Shown here one piece after another: positions 1 through 7,399 of a DNA stretch of 19,220 nucleotides. Below the pieces are notes generated by a model. That model was not told where the DNA came from. It saw nothing but the letters and a program-made list of their open reading frames with translations, and made no database searches. Both the position numbers and the translations under genes were made by a program. Within the stretch, counting starts at the first letter, position 1. Each line of letters begins with the position of its first letter. Source of the stretch: Sphingobacteriales bacterium (lineage in GTDB: Bacteria; Bacteroidota; Bacteroidia; Chitinophagales; Chitinophagaceae); NCBI GenBank assembly GCA_024640385.1, contig JAHEFC010000012.1:1628-20847 (forward strand), read 5' to 3'.

Positions 1-86
1 CACAAGTAGAATCCATGGGTGGAAAAATCAGTGTCAGCAGTGAGGTAAATGTAGGTACGCAATTTAGAATTGAATTTAATTCATGA
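1..86 (+). CDS. Sensor histidine kinase, C-terminal fragment
   Basis: This is the last 27 codons of a gene that begins outside the window. The frame starting at base 3 reads to a TGA at 84-86. The visible residues (MGGKISVSSEVNVGTQFRI and neighbours) have the pattern G-G-x-I-x-V-x-S-x(5)-G-T-x-F-x-I, which is the end of the HATPase_c domain of histidine kinases: the last strand after the G2 box. The stop overlaps the start of the response regulator (ATGA at 83-86), so the two are probably translationally coupled and form a two-component pair. The sensor part cannot be seen, so the signal is unknown. Confidence 0.85.
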   Translation, partial: QVESMGGKISVSSEVNVGTQFRIEFNS

Positions 87-484
87 TAAGACCTATTACA
101 ATGATACCATCAAAATTTATTGTAGTCGATAATGACCCGGTCAATAACTTATTATGCGATCTGGCTATCAGGGAAGGGGTCTCTGGTGCCAATTTTCTGG
201 CCTTCACGGACCCGCTTAAAGCATTTGATCACATCAGTGCAGACGATGGAGACAATAATAGTATGAACATTTTATTGCTTGATATCAACATGCCCATCTG
301 GTCCGGCTGGGATTTTGTTGAACATTATGATAAGCTGGATGAAAAAATTAAAAACCGTTTTAGGATCTATATGCTTTCATCGTCTATCGACAACAATGAT
401 AAACAAAGGGCGATGGAGAACAAGAATGTTGTAGACTATATCGAGAAACCACTCACAAAAGAAAAAGTATTTTCTCTGCTGTAA
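83..484 (+). CDS. Single-domain response regulator (CheY-like receiver)
   Basis: A 133-residue protein made only of a receiver domain. Visible landmarks are the acidic pocket D16/D18 in VVDND, the phospho-acceptor D67 in LLLDINMP, the switch Ser cluster at 99-101 after strand 4, and K122 in the E-K-P motif. There is no output domain after about residue 130, so it probably passes phosphate on or acts through protein contacts, as CheY/Spo0F-type regulators do. The start at 83 overlaps the kinase stop (ATGA); a second ATG at 101 would remove six residues without harming the domain and cannot be excluded. The kinase just upstream is the likely partner (inference from overlap). Confidence 0.92.
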   Translation: MIRPITMIPSKFIVVDNDPVNNLLCDLAIREGVSGANFLAFTDPLKAFDHISADDGDNNSMNILLLDINMPIWSGWDFVEHYDKLDEKIKNRFRIYMLSSSIDNNDKQRAMENKNVVDYIEKPLTKEKVFSLL

Positions 485-577
485 GAGTATGGATCAGTTA
501 GAAATGTTGGCATTAAGGAGATTTGAGATTTTGCCCCTTTTTATAACTTGCTGATTATCAGTCTTCCTGAAACAACA

Positions 578-597
578 ATGTCTCCTTGCGGAGACAT
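578..597 (-). terminator. Hairpin terminator of the tRNA-Asp transcript
   Basis: An 8-bp perfect stem (578-585 with 590-597) closes a four-base loop that reads GCAA on the minus strand, a GNRA-type tetraloop. It starts 4 nt past the 3' end of the tRNA and is followed on the minus strand by a T-rich stretch (TTGTTGTTT). Position and shape fit an intrinsic terminator for the tRNA unit. Confidence 0.75.
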
Positions 598-601
598 CTT
601 G

Positions 602-675
602 CGGACCGGACGGGACTCGAACCCGCGACCTCCGCCGTGACAGGGCGGCATTCTAACCAACTGAACTACCGATCC
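602..675 (-). tRNA. tRNA-Asp (anticodon GTC)
   Basis: The minus strand folds into a complete 74-nt cloverleaf. The acceptor stem is GGATCGG paired with CCGGTCC (one T-G pair), with discriminator G. The D arm lies around AGTTCAGTTGGTTAGA. The anticodon stem GCCGCC/GGCGG carries the loop CTGTCAC, giving anticodon GTC. The T loop is GTTCGAGTC. The CCA end is not encoded: the next minus-strand bases are CAA. It has its own promoter (694-723) and a hairpin terminator (578-597). Confidence 0.97.
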
Positions 676-693
676 TTTCAGTTTTCGGGACGG

Positions 694-723
694 CAAAGAT
701 AGGGTTTTTTAGTTTTTATCAAA
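694..723 (-). promoter_or_regulatory. Bacteroidota-type promoter for tRNA-Asp
   Basis: On the minus strand, TTTG (720-723) and TATCTTTG (694-701) are separated by 18 nt. This matches the Bacteroidota vegetative consensus (TTTG at -33, TAnnTTTG at -7) exactly in both boxes. Transcription would start near 688, about a dozen bases before the mature tRNA 5' end at 675. Confidence 0.8.
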
Positions 724-756
724 ATTTTCGGAAGAATTGGTCATTTTTTCCTGCAT

Positions 757-1023
757 TTGCAAATGATAAGATATAACTCACTATTTTATGTAGTTCTTCC
801 TGGCAGGAAGGTTTCACCGGAAAATCTTCGGCGCCAAAACACATGCAGTTATTCATTAAAACAGATACCTGGAGCTTTTAAAGGTGACTTAGTGATTACG
901 ATTACCACTGTAGTGGGGTGGGGTTATCGATTTGCAGGAAATTGTGGAGAACCACTATGGTTCATTCCTGCTGAGCGTGTTTTGGGTGCGGGATCTACGT
1001 TCACAGTCATACTGCCAGAGTGA
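757..1023 (+). pseudogene. Decayed remnant of a histidine kinase C-terminus
   Basis: A continuous frame of 88 codons exists, but only its last residues (LGAGSTFTVILPE) look like protein: the end of a HATPase_c domain. The preceding kinase motifs are in the other two frames: YHCSGVGLSIC (G2-box region) at 903-935, then EIVENHYGS at 938-964, then the in-frame tail from 982 to the stop at 1021-1023. Ordered this way they rebuild the usual G-x-G-L-S-I-C-K-x-I-V-E-N-H-Y-G ... G-S-T-F-T-V-x-L-P series, so at least two frameshifts separate them. Upstream of about 900 nothing recognisable remains. It is probably not functional. It is not the same gene as the intact kinase end at 1-86. Confidence 0.7.
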
Positions 1024-1107
1024 CGGATATCATATTTTTATGCATATAATATCAACAAATATTATCATTTGAGGTATTATTTTTATGCCTAAACCTCTAA
1101 TCCCCTG

Positions 1108-2733
1108 ATGTATAGAATCCCGTCAAAGCTGGAAATATTTGATGAGCTGGAAAAGATCCTGGTAAGTCGTTATTTTATCCATTCCAAAATACTATCGGCA
1201 TTTCTTGACTTTGTTGTCAGGAAAACGGTAGAAGACAAGGCTATTGAGATCAAGGAATATACCATCGGTTTGCAGATCATGAACCGTAAAGAGGGGTTCA
1301 ATCCGCAGAAAGATGCGTCGGTGCGGATTCATGCCGTAAGGCTCAGGAAGATCCTTGAAAAATACTATAAGGTTGAAGGACGGGAAGACAAGGTCATCAT
1401 AGACATACCTAAAGGAAGCTATTTTGCGCGCTTCAGGTATTCCGATTCGCCCACAACAGAGTTTGCTGAGATCGTGCATCTTCAGTCTGAAACCGGCATC
1501 CAAATGCGGGTACAGCAGCCACTGATTGCTGTAATGCCTTTTGTCACTTATTCTGATAAAGAACTTGCACAGGTGATCACTGACGGTATCGGCGAAAAAC
1601 TCTGTGCTGAACTGTCGCGTTTCGAGGATATTTCAGTTCTGTCGTATTATTCAACAGTGATGTACGATGCTGAAAAATGGGATCTGCAGAAACTCAGGAA
1701 CGAGTTCAATGTGACTCATCTAGTGACTGGTAGTGTTAACTATTTTGGAAACGATATGTTCGTCTCCTACGAACTGGTCAACACCGAAGATTTTAAAGTC
1801 CTTTGGGCAGAGACCCTGGAAGAACCTCATCAATCGAACATATTCCTGGATTTTGATAAAATTGTATCCCGGATCTCTTCGGTCCTGGGAGGATATACGG
1901 GCATGATACAACTTCGGAGAAATTCCCTGGTGGAGCCTGCGGAGAATTATGAAAAAAATGTGATAGACGCTGTATTCTGGTTCTATCATTTCCAGATCAG
2001 GTTTACAGAGGATATTTATCGTAAGGCTGTTGAGCAATTAGAGAAATGTGTGAAAACCTACCCTTCTTATGCGCTGGGACATGCGTTGCTTGCGCATTTA
2101 TATGCCGATGGACCTCTATTCGGGTATGATGGAGTGGATGACCTGATGGGAAAGTCAAAATATCATGCTGAAGAAGCGCTGCGATTGGATCCGAATTGCC
2201 AGCAGGCATATTTCACATTAGCGTTTTTCCAAGTCCTTACCGGTGATAAGCAGGGGGCATACTTGTCCCTGGAAAAATGCCTCGCCATAAATCCGAACTC
2301 TGCATTTTTCCTTGGTGGGGTTGGTCTTGGAATGTCATTTCTTGGGTATTGGGACCGCAGTATTGAATTGATAAAAAAAGCAGCCATTGTTAATCCGATC
2401 CACAGGTGGTGGCTGCATTTCGCCAGTATGCTTTACGAAATTCATCAAAAAGATTTTGTCCATGCCCTGCATATTGCCAGGCAGATCGACCCACAGCGAG
2501 GGATGTATTACAGGGTATTTGAAATTACCCTGCATGCTTACCTGGGGCAGGATGCTGAAGCAGCAAAGATCGCAGAAGAGTACTGTAGAAAATACCCCAA
2601 CGGGGTCAGAGTGGTGGATCATAGCATGGACCTGCTGCTTTCAGACCGGGAGGTTTATGATGTACTGCACCAGGGATTTATCCGATCTGGCTTATTGAAA
2701 GAACCGACTATCCGCCAGCTTTCCGAGTTTTAG
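1108..2733 (+). CDS. Winged-helix-like / TolB-like / TPR protein, probable regulator
   Basis: A 541-residue protein with three parts. Residues 1-110 (hallmarks FLDFVVRKT, EIKEYTIG, ASVRIHAVRLRKILEKYY, IPKGSYFARF) match the N-terminal module of many proteins annotated as winged-helix regulators or, loosely, as adenylate cyclases; it resembles OmpR/CadC-type DNA-binding domains. Residues about 136-245 (LIAVMPF, ITDGIGEKLCAELSR, THLVTGSV) are TolB/FlgO-like. Residues about 285-500 are TPR-like helical pairs (for example GHALLAHLYADG, QAYFTLAFFQVLTGDKQGAYLSLEKCLAINP). No signal peptide or membrane segment is visible, so it should be cytoplasmic. No cyclase domain is present. A near-match to the -7 box (TATCATTTG, 1063-1071) lies upstream. 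The target is unknown. The frame stays open for 57 codons past the TAG stop (see 2758-2907). Confidence 0.85.
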   Translation: MYRIPSKLEIFDELEKILVSRYFIHSKILSAFLDFVVRKTVEDKAIEIKEYTIGLQIMNRKEGFNPQKDASVRIHAVRLRKILEKYYKVEGREDKVIIDIPKGSYFARFRYSDSPTTEFAEIVHLQSETGIQMRVQQPLIAVMPFVTYSDKELAQVITDGIGEKLCAELSRFEDISVLSYYSTVMYDAEKWDLQKLRNEFNVTHLVTGSVNYFGNDMFVSYELVNTEDFKVLWAETLEEPHQSNIFLDFDKIVSRISSVLGGYTGMIQLRRNSLVEPAENYEKNVIDAVFWFYHFQIRFTEDIYRKAVEQLEKCVKTYPSYALGHALLAHLYADGPLFGYDGVDDLMGKSKYHAEEALRLDPNCQQAYFTLAFFQVLTGDKQGAYLSLEKCLAINPNSAFFLGGVGLGMSFLGYWDRSIELIKKAAIVNPIHRWWLHFASMLYEIHQKDFVHALHIARQIDPQRGMYYRVFEITLHAYLGQDAEAAKIAEEYCRKYPNGVRVVDHSMDLLLSDREVYDVLHQGFIRSGLLKEPTIRQLSEF

Positions 2734-2757
2734 TCGGACAGTGCTTTTGAGGTCTCT

Positions 2758-2907
2758 ATGCATACATTGTCGGGGCATTGTTCCGAAGTTGCCGGGCTGA
2801 CTGATGAATACCTTACATTGTATCCTTCGGGTTTAGATACCATATATGATAGTGTGGGCATGATGATCCTGAATGAACAGGTGAGTGACACCCTTCGCCG
2901 GGGGTGA
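2758..2907 (+). CDS. Possible small ORF (49 aa), unrecognised
   Basis: An ATG-started frame of 49 codons in the gap between the TPR gene and the membrane-protein gene. It is in the same frame as the upstream gene, which is open from 2734 straight through to TGA 2905-2907, so it may be a lost C-terminal extension rather than a separate gene. The residues (for example DEYLTLYPSGLDTIYDS) have normal protein-like composition but match no family I know. The open length is only mildly unlikely by chance. Reported as a weak candidate. Confidence 0.2.
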   Translation: MHTLSGHCSEVAGLTDEYLTLYPSGLDTIYDSVGMMILNEQVSDTLRRG

Positions 2908-2972
2908 TTTTATCCGGATCGGGTGCTTATGCCAGAAAAGGTGCTGACAGATAAACATTAAAAAACATTCCC

Positions 2973-4139
2973 ATGGACAATGATTTTTTATTTGAAGGAA
3001 GTTTTTATGGAAGGGTGCTCGGCAAACTGGGTATTGGTGGTAACAGCATGAAAGTGCAATTTGCCCGGGTGTTGTTTTTTCTGGTCATTTGCTGGCTTCC
3101 TTTGGCAGTGATCACCCTGTTCCGGCATAATTTCTGGACTGGTCATGTGACAGATTCTTTTATTTCAAATTTTGACACCCAGACGAGGTTCCTGGTATCC
3201 CTGCCCATTTTTATCCTGGCAGAAAGGATCATCAGTCCAAAACTGGCACTCACATTGAACCAATTTTTAACATCCGGAATTGTGAGAAAAGAGGATGTTG
3301 GGGTATTCAATCAAATCATTGAAAAGAAGTCTGCTTTTTTGAGATCGGCCAGAACCGACCTGGTGGTATTGCTTATATGTTATGTTCAAACGGTGTTTGT
3401 AATATTCTATCAGAAAGACTATACCTCCTTACTGTCCTGGCAAACCTATATTGATGAAGGTGTCACCAGGCTGAATGTGGCAGGGATATGGAGTACGCTG
3501 ATCAGCAGGCCAATATTGCTTTTTCTGTTTTATCGTTGGCTGTTAAGGATCATTGTCTGGGGTGTCATTCTGAAAAAGATCTCCGCACTGGACCTGGATC
3601 TCTATGCCATACATCCTGACCAGTGCGGCGGGCTCGGTTTCCTGGGATATTCCATTCGTAATTTTTCACCCATAGCATTTGCCATTTCTGCAACGGTAGC
3701 CGGCAACATGGCAGACCTGGTGCTGTCCGGGCAGAGCCATGTTATGAATCTCAGAATGCCGGCAGCATTGTATCTTATTTTTATCCTGATCCTTTTTACT
3801 CTTCCCCTGATGTCTTTTGCAGGCAAACTGATCTACGCGCGGGAAAGAACCATTCATGATATCTATAATTATACCAATGGGATGTACAGGGAACTCAGGA
3901 AGAAAATTGCTAAAGGTTATGAAAAAGTAACAGATGAAGATCTCTCCTCACCATATTTTTCAACGGTGGCGGACATGAATGCTGTTGTTGGTGATGCATT
4001 AAAAATAAAATTCCTTCCGTTTACGATCAAAGACCTGGTGCCTTTAGTGGTAACTGCAGCCATACCCTTTTTATTTGTAGTATTATTAGAACAGCCGCTG
4101 ACGGAGCTCATCAAAAGGGTGATGAGCCTGGTTGTTTAA
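2973..4139 (+). CDS. Polytopic membrane protein of unknown function
   Basis: A 388-residue protein I cannot assign to a named family. Hydrophobic segments suggest about six or seven membrane spans: roughly residues 28-48, 66-85, 128-146, 170-195, 225-245, 262-285 and 352-372. Between the last two lies a charged, probably cytosolic stretch (IYARERTIHDIYNYTNGMYR and onward, about 286-350). Motifs such as DLDLYAIHPDQCGGLGFLG (about 208-226) look conserved-type and may be useful for family searches. There is no cleavable signal peptide. The start at 2973 has no clear ribosome binding site, normal for this phylum. The yqhA-like gene begins 18 nt after the stop, so the two are probably co-transcribed. 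Confidence 0.85.
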   Translation: MDNDFLFEGSFYGRVLGKLGIGGNSMKVQFARVLFFLVICWLPLAVITLFRHNFWTGHVTDSFISNFDTQTRFLVSLPIFILAERIISPKLALTLNQFLTSGIVRKEDVGVFNQIIEKKSAFLRSARTDLVVLLICYVQTVFVIFYQKDYTSLLSWQTYIDEGVTRLNVAGIWSTLISRPILLFLFYRWLLRIIVWGVILKKISALDLDLYAIHPDQCGGLGFLGYSIRNFSPIAFAISATVAGNMADLVLSGQSHVMNLRMPAALYLIFILILFTLPLMSFAGKLIYARERTIHDIYNYTNGMYRELRKKIAKGYEKVTDEDLSSPYFSTVADMNAVVGDALKIKFLPFTIKDLVPLVVTAAIPFLFVVLLEQPLTELIKRVMSLVV

Positions 4140-4157
4140 AAAAAGATAAATTAGCTG

Positions 4158-4628
4158 ATGAAAAAGTTACTGGGGATCCGTTATATTTTCATTATCGGTA
4201 TCATTTTTACCGGGATCAATTCTGTTTTTTTCCTTGTTGGTAGTGTATTGGAGGCCATTCATGGATATAAAATATTCTTCGAATATGGAATGGATAATCC
4301 TGATCAAAAGCCCGGTGTTTATCTATTGAAGAGCCTGGATCTATTCCTGGTAAGTATGGTTTTTCTCATTTTCGCGCTGGGTATCCTGCGGATATTTATT
4401 ATTGGTTCTGACCAGCACGAAAAAATGCCGGAGTGGATGAATTTGTCAAATTTCAAAGACCTCAAAGTATTGTTGTGGGAGACCATCCTCGTGACCCTGG
4501 TGGTATTCACATTCACTGAAATGGTTTCTGCCAAGGAAGTAATGCAATGGCAGATGCTGATCATGCCGGGTGTGATACTGCTGCTGACCCTGTCACTGGC
4601 AATTATGAAGATGAGCAAAAAAGACTGA
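4158..4628 (+). CDS. UPF0114 (YqhA) family membrane protein
   Basis: A 156-residue inner-membrane protein. It shows the UPF0114/YqhA layout: an N-terminal span (about 8-32), a second one containing LDLFLVSMVFLIFALGILRIFI (about 60-82), the motif MPEWMNLSNFKDLKVLLWETIL (about 93-114) leading into a third span, and a final span near 132-150. The family occurs widely but has no established biochemical role. It follows the unknown membrane protein by 18 nt. Its TGA is immediately followed by the stop of the convergent mscS-type gene, with no base between them. Confidence 0.85.
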   Translation: MKKLLGIRYIFIIGIIFTGINSVFFLVGSVLEAIHGYKIFFEYGMDNPDQKPGVYLLKSLDLFLVSMVFLIFALGILRIFIIGSDQHEKMPEWMNLSNFKDLKVLLWETILVTLVVFTFTEMVSAKEVMQWQMLIMPGVILLLTLSLAIMKMSKKD

Positions 4629-7088
4629 TCATTTTTTTTCCGGGTCATTTTCGTCCAGTGGCCTATCTATACTATGCAGCACCATTTGCGGATAAGGAAT
4701 TTCGATATTATTTTCAGCAAAGGCCGCCTTTACTTCCCGCATAACATCACTCCTTACTAGAATCCAGTTGTCCTGGTTATCTACCCAGAGTAGTAAACGC
4801 AGGTCAATAGAACTTGTACTGAAATTATTGACCAATACAAGTGGTTCGGGATATAAAAGGATCCTCTTGTCTTTCGCAAAGATATCCATGATCAGTTTGA
4901 TGGTTTTGTCAATTTCAGTGCCGTAATTAACGCCAACCAGTATTTCCACGCGCCGGGCAGTTGTATTCAGCGTCCAGTTCACAAGATGCTGGTTCAACAG
5001 GTCGCCGTTGGGGATAACCACTTCGGACCCATCAAATGTTGTGACCACACTGGCTCTGAAACCAATGGATTTCATGGTGCCCTGCCTGCCACCGATCTCA
5101 ACTACATCACCCACATTGACGGGTTTTTCAAACGCAATGATCAATCCGCTTACCAGGTTATTGACCAGGTTCTGCAGCCCAAAACCAATACCCACACTGA
5201 GTGCGCCAAAAACGATAGCCACTTTGTCAAGAGGTATGCCAGTTGCGGCAAAAGCGAGGAAAATACCGAATGTGATAATGGCTATCCGGATCAGCAGCAT
5301 CCAGCTGCCGATCTTCTTCTTTTTAACAGTACTGCCCGAGTCATCAGCAAAATAGGAGACCAGTTTGGAGATCAGTCCGGCGATGGTGATGATTGAAATA
5401 AAAAGAAGGATATCTCCCAGGGAAAATTCATATTTTCCAAGAGTTCGTTTTGTGATAAAAAAATCAATGATGGGGTCGGTGATCTGCTTATAGATATAGA
5501 AATTCCTGCCGATCAGTACAAACCATCCGACTCCCAGAATATAATATAGCACCCTGGGCACCTCAGACTCCATCTTGGTGAAGTCCAGGTAGAATCTTTT
5601 CTTTTGGTCATCCCTGTATGCTTCTGCACTCAATTTGAACATTTCGTGTAATAAAGTGATCGTCCACAATAGCTGGATTCCTACCAGGAGGTTAAAAAAA
5701 CCTGATGTCATCAGGGATTTGGTTAGATTATAACTGCCTCCCAGGTTGGCGAGAATAGAAGCCGCTTCGAGCACTACAAAAAGCCAGAGAAAGATCAGGA
5801 GCCTTTTCTCTTTTAATTCTGATTTATGCTCAGAAAACAGGAAGCTGGATCCGCCTGCCAGGCCCGTCAAGGCAAGCACCAGCATTCCCCACCTCTCGAT
5901 ATGGGAAGCCTGCAATATGAGATTGAACATACATGCAAGCAGGAAATGCAGTACAACCAGCAACCAGAACTTTCTCCAGTATACCGTAATAAAATCCCAG
6001 AGGATGATGGTCAGGCTGTAACTTGAAATGGCCCAGAGACTGGCATAAAATGAAAATGGGGGTGTGGGAAATATGAACTGCCCGATTGACAATGTGATCA
6101 GCACTGCGGTAAGTATAGGGTGTTCAAGTGTCAGATGCTTTTCAAGGTCTTTATGGCTGCCCATAGCCGTTCTGATGTTCTTTTTTAGGTTCCTTAAAAA
6201 GACTGAAAGAACGATCATGACAATAAACAGCATGAATATTTTTCCCGAATGGTTACTGACATAGAACGTAAAAACCAGATATGCCTTTTCAAGAGAGAAA
6301 TTCATGATCTCCCTGATGGGCCTGTGAAATATGGACTTTTGCCAGAGGTAGACCACCTCTTTTTTAAAGGTATTCTCAGAAAGAACTTTATGGAAGTTTT
6401 CAATATCCTCCAATCTCGATTGTATATCGCCGGCAAGAATATCGGCTTTGATTTCAAGGGCACGCATTTTTTTTATGGTGCCATTCAGCACTGAATCAGT
6501 GCCCCTGACCTCCTTATTGAATGAGGTAAGGCGTTGGATGAATTCTTCCACTTCAGTGGAATCTGAAGGGATATAAAATAACAGGCTGTCACTGGCTAGT
6601 GAATCTATGGCATGCCTGAACCCCTCGAGATCACTCATATATTTCTTGATCTCCCTTACCCTGAAGGAATTCCTGTCAGCCAGTTCAACCAACAGTATCG
6701 AAGATGTTGAAATATTCCTGGCTGTTTGTATGGTGCCCTGGTTGATAAAGATCCCGTCTCCGGCTATCTCGATCTTTTTCTCGGTCTGTTTAAGATCCCT
6801 TTCGATCCTCAGGGTATCCACCCCTCTTTTCAGGTAATCTTTAGTTCTCTGGAAAACAGCCCGCAGATTGGCAAATAACTGGGATTGTTTGCTCATTGCG
6901 ATCTGTTCCAGGTATTTTTCGCGAAGTATCTGGTTAGCCTTTACAGCTCCTCTTTCCAGTCTGCCACGATAGACCGAATCTTTTACAATACCTGCAGAAT
7001 CTTTCAGCGTGGTACGCAGACTATCACCCTGTGCGAAAGAGGAAATTGCGATAAACAGGAAAACGGCCAGGGTAAGATATTTACGCAT
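4629..7088 (-). CDS. Large MscS-family mechanosensitive ion channel
   Basis: An 819-residue channel of the long (MscK/MscM-like) type, expected to open under membrane tension and release solutes in osmotic downshock. Residues 1-19 are a signal peptide ending in SSFA-Q. Residues about 20-265 form a charged, helical periplasmic domain. From about 275 to 645 there are roughly eleven membrane spans. The pore helix and MscS core is GALSVGIGFGLQNLVNNLVSG (about 613-640), followed by the beta domain (FEKPVNVGDVVEIGGRQGTM, then VVIPNGDLLNQHLVNW) and the C-terminal alpha/beta domain to about 800. The Gly/Ala-rich TM3 and the F-x-x-P-V-x-V-G-D signature are diagnostic. It is convergent with yqhA, the two stop codons touching. 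Confidence 0.95.
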   Translation of the reverse strand: MRKYLTLAVFLFIAISSFAQGDSLRTTLKDSAGIVKDSVYRGRLERGAVKANQILREKYLEQIAMSKQSQLFANLRAVFQRTKDYLKRGVDTLRIERDLKQTEKKIEIAGDGIFINQGTIQTARNISTSSILLVELADRNSFRVREIKKYMSDLEGFRHAIDSLASDSLLFYIPSDSTEVEEFIQRLTSFNKEVRGTDSVLNGTIKKMRALEIKADILAGDIQSRLEDIENFHKVLSENTFKKEVVYLWQKSIFHRPIREIMNFSLEKAYLVFTFYVSNHSGKIFMLFIVMIVLSVFLRNLKKNIRTAMGSHKDLEKHLTLEHPILTAVLITLSIGQFIFPTPPFSFYASLWAISSYSLTIILWDFITVYWRKFWLLVVLHFLLACMFNLILQASHIERWGMLVLALTGLAGGSSFLFSEHKSELKEKRLLIFLWLFVVLEAASILANLGGSYNLTKSLMTSGFFNLLVGIQLLWTITLLHEMFKLSAEAYRDDQKKRFYLDFTKMESEVPRVLYYILGVGWFVLIGRNFYIYKQITDPIIDFFITKRTLGKYEFSLGDILLFISIITIAGLISKLVSYFADDSGSTVKKKKIGSWMLLIRIAIITFGIFLAFAATGIPLDKVAIVFGALSVGIGFGLQNLVNNLVSGLIIAFEKPVNVGDVVEIGGRQGTMKSIGFRASVVTTFDGSEVVIPNGDLLNQHLVNWTLNTTARRVEILVGVNYGTEIDKTIKLIMDIFAKDKRILLYPEPLVLVNNFSTSSIDLRLLLWVDNQDNWILVRSDVMREVKAAFAENNIEIPYPQMVLHSIDRPLDENDPEKK

Positions 7089-7399
7089 AGTTCCCTATTG
7101 GTTTTGGGAGGTGTTTTGTCCTGATGTTTTATATGGAGGGATAATACAAGTTAACATCATTTCGGAGAAATTTTTGGACCGGATGGTATTAATATTTCAA
7201 TTCTGGTATAGTTTTCCGCAGAAATCCGTTCTTTTAAATGGGGGTTTTAACGGTTAACTGACCGGAACTGAAATATATCATGTGCAGGAGTCCTATTGCC
7301 CTATAACTTTACTGCAATTCCGTATGGTATTACTATCATTATACCGGCGAAAGACCGATGGTGAGATTCTGGCTTAATTTATTGACTGGGCGTTTGACC
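7089..7399 (+). other. Divergent intergenic region (mscS-type / DUF2490-type genes)
   Basis: About 310 nt between the starts of two divergent genes, so it should hold both promoters. I see no perfect TAnnTTTG on either strand. The best plus-strand near-matches are TAACTTTA (7304-7311) and TAGTTTTC (7209-7216), neither with a convincing -33 box. No RNA gene, repeat or small ORF is supported. Confidence 0.4.

Noticed and set aside
602..1023. Integrated element or prophage attachment at the tRNA-Asp gene
   Set aside because: No integrase gene and no duplicated tRNA 3' end is seen. The kinase remnant lies on the 5' side of the tRNA, which is not the usual integration side.
7358..7399. Longer start for the DUF2490-like protein
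   Set aside because: It would put 14 extra residues in front of a normal MKK-type signal peptide; the ATG at 7400 is more sensible.
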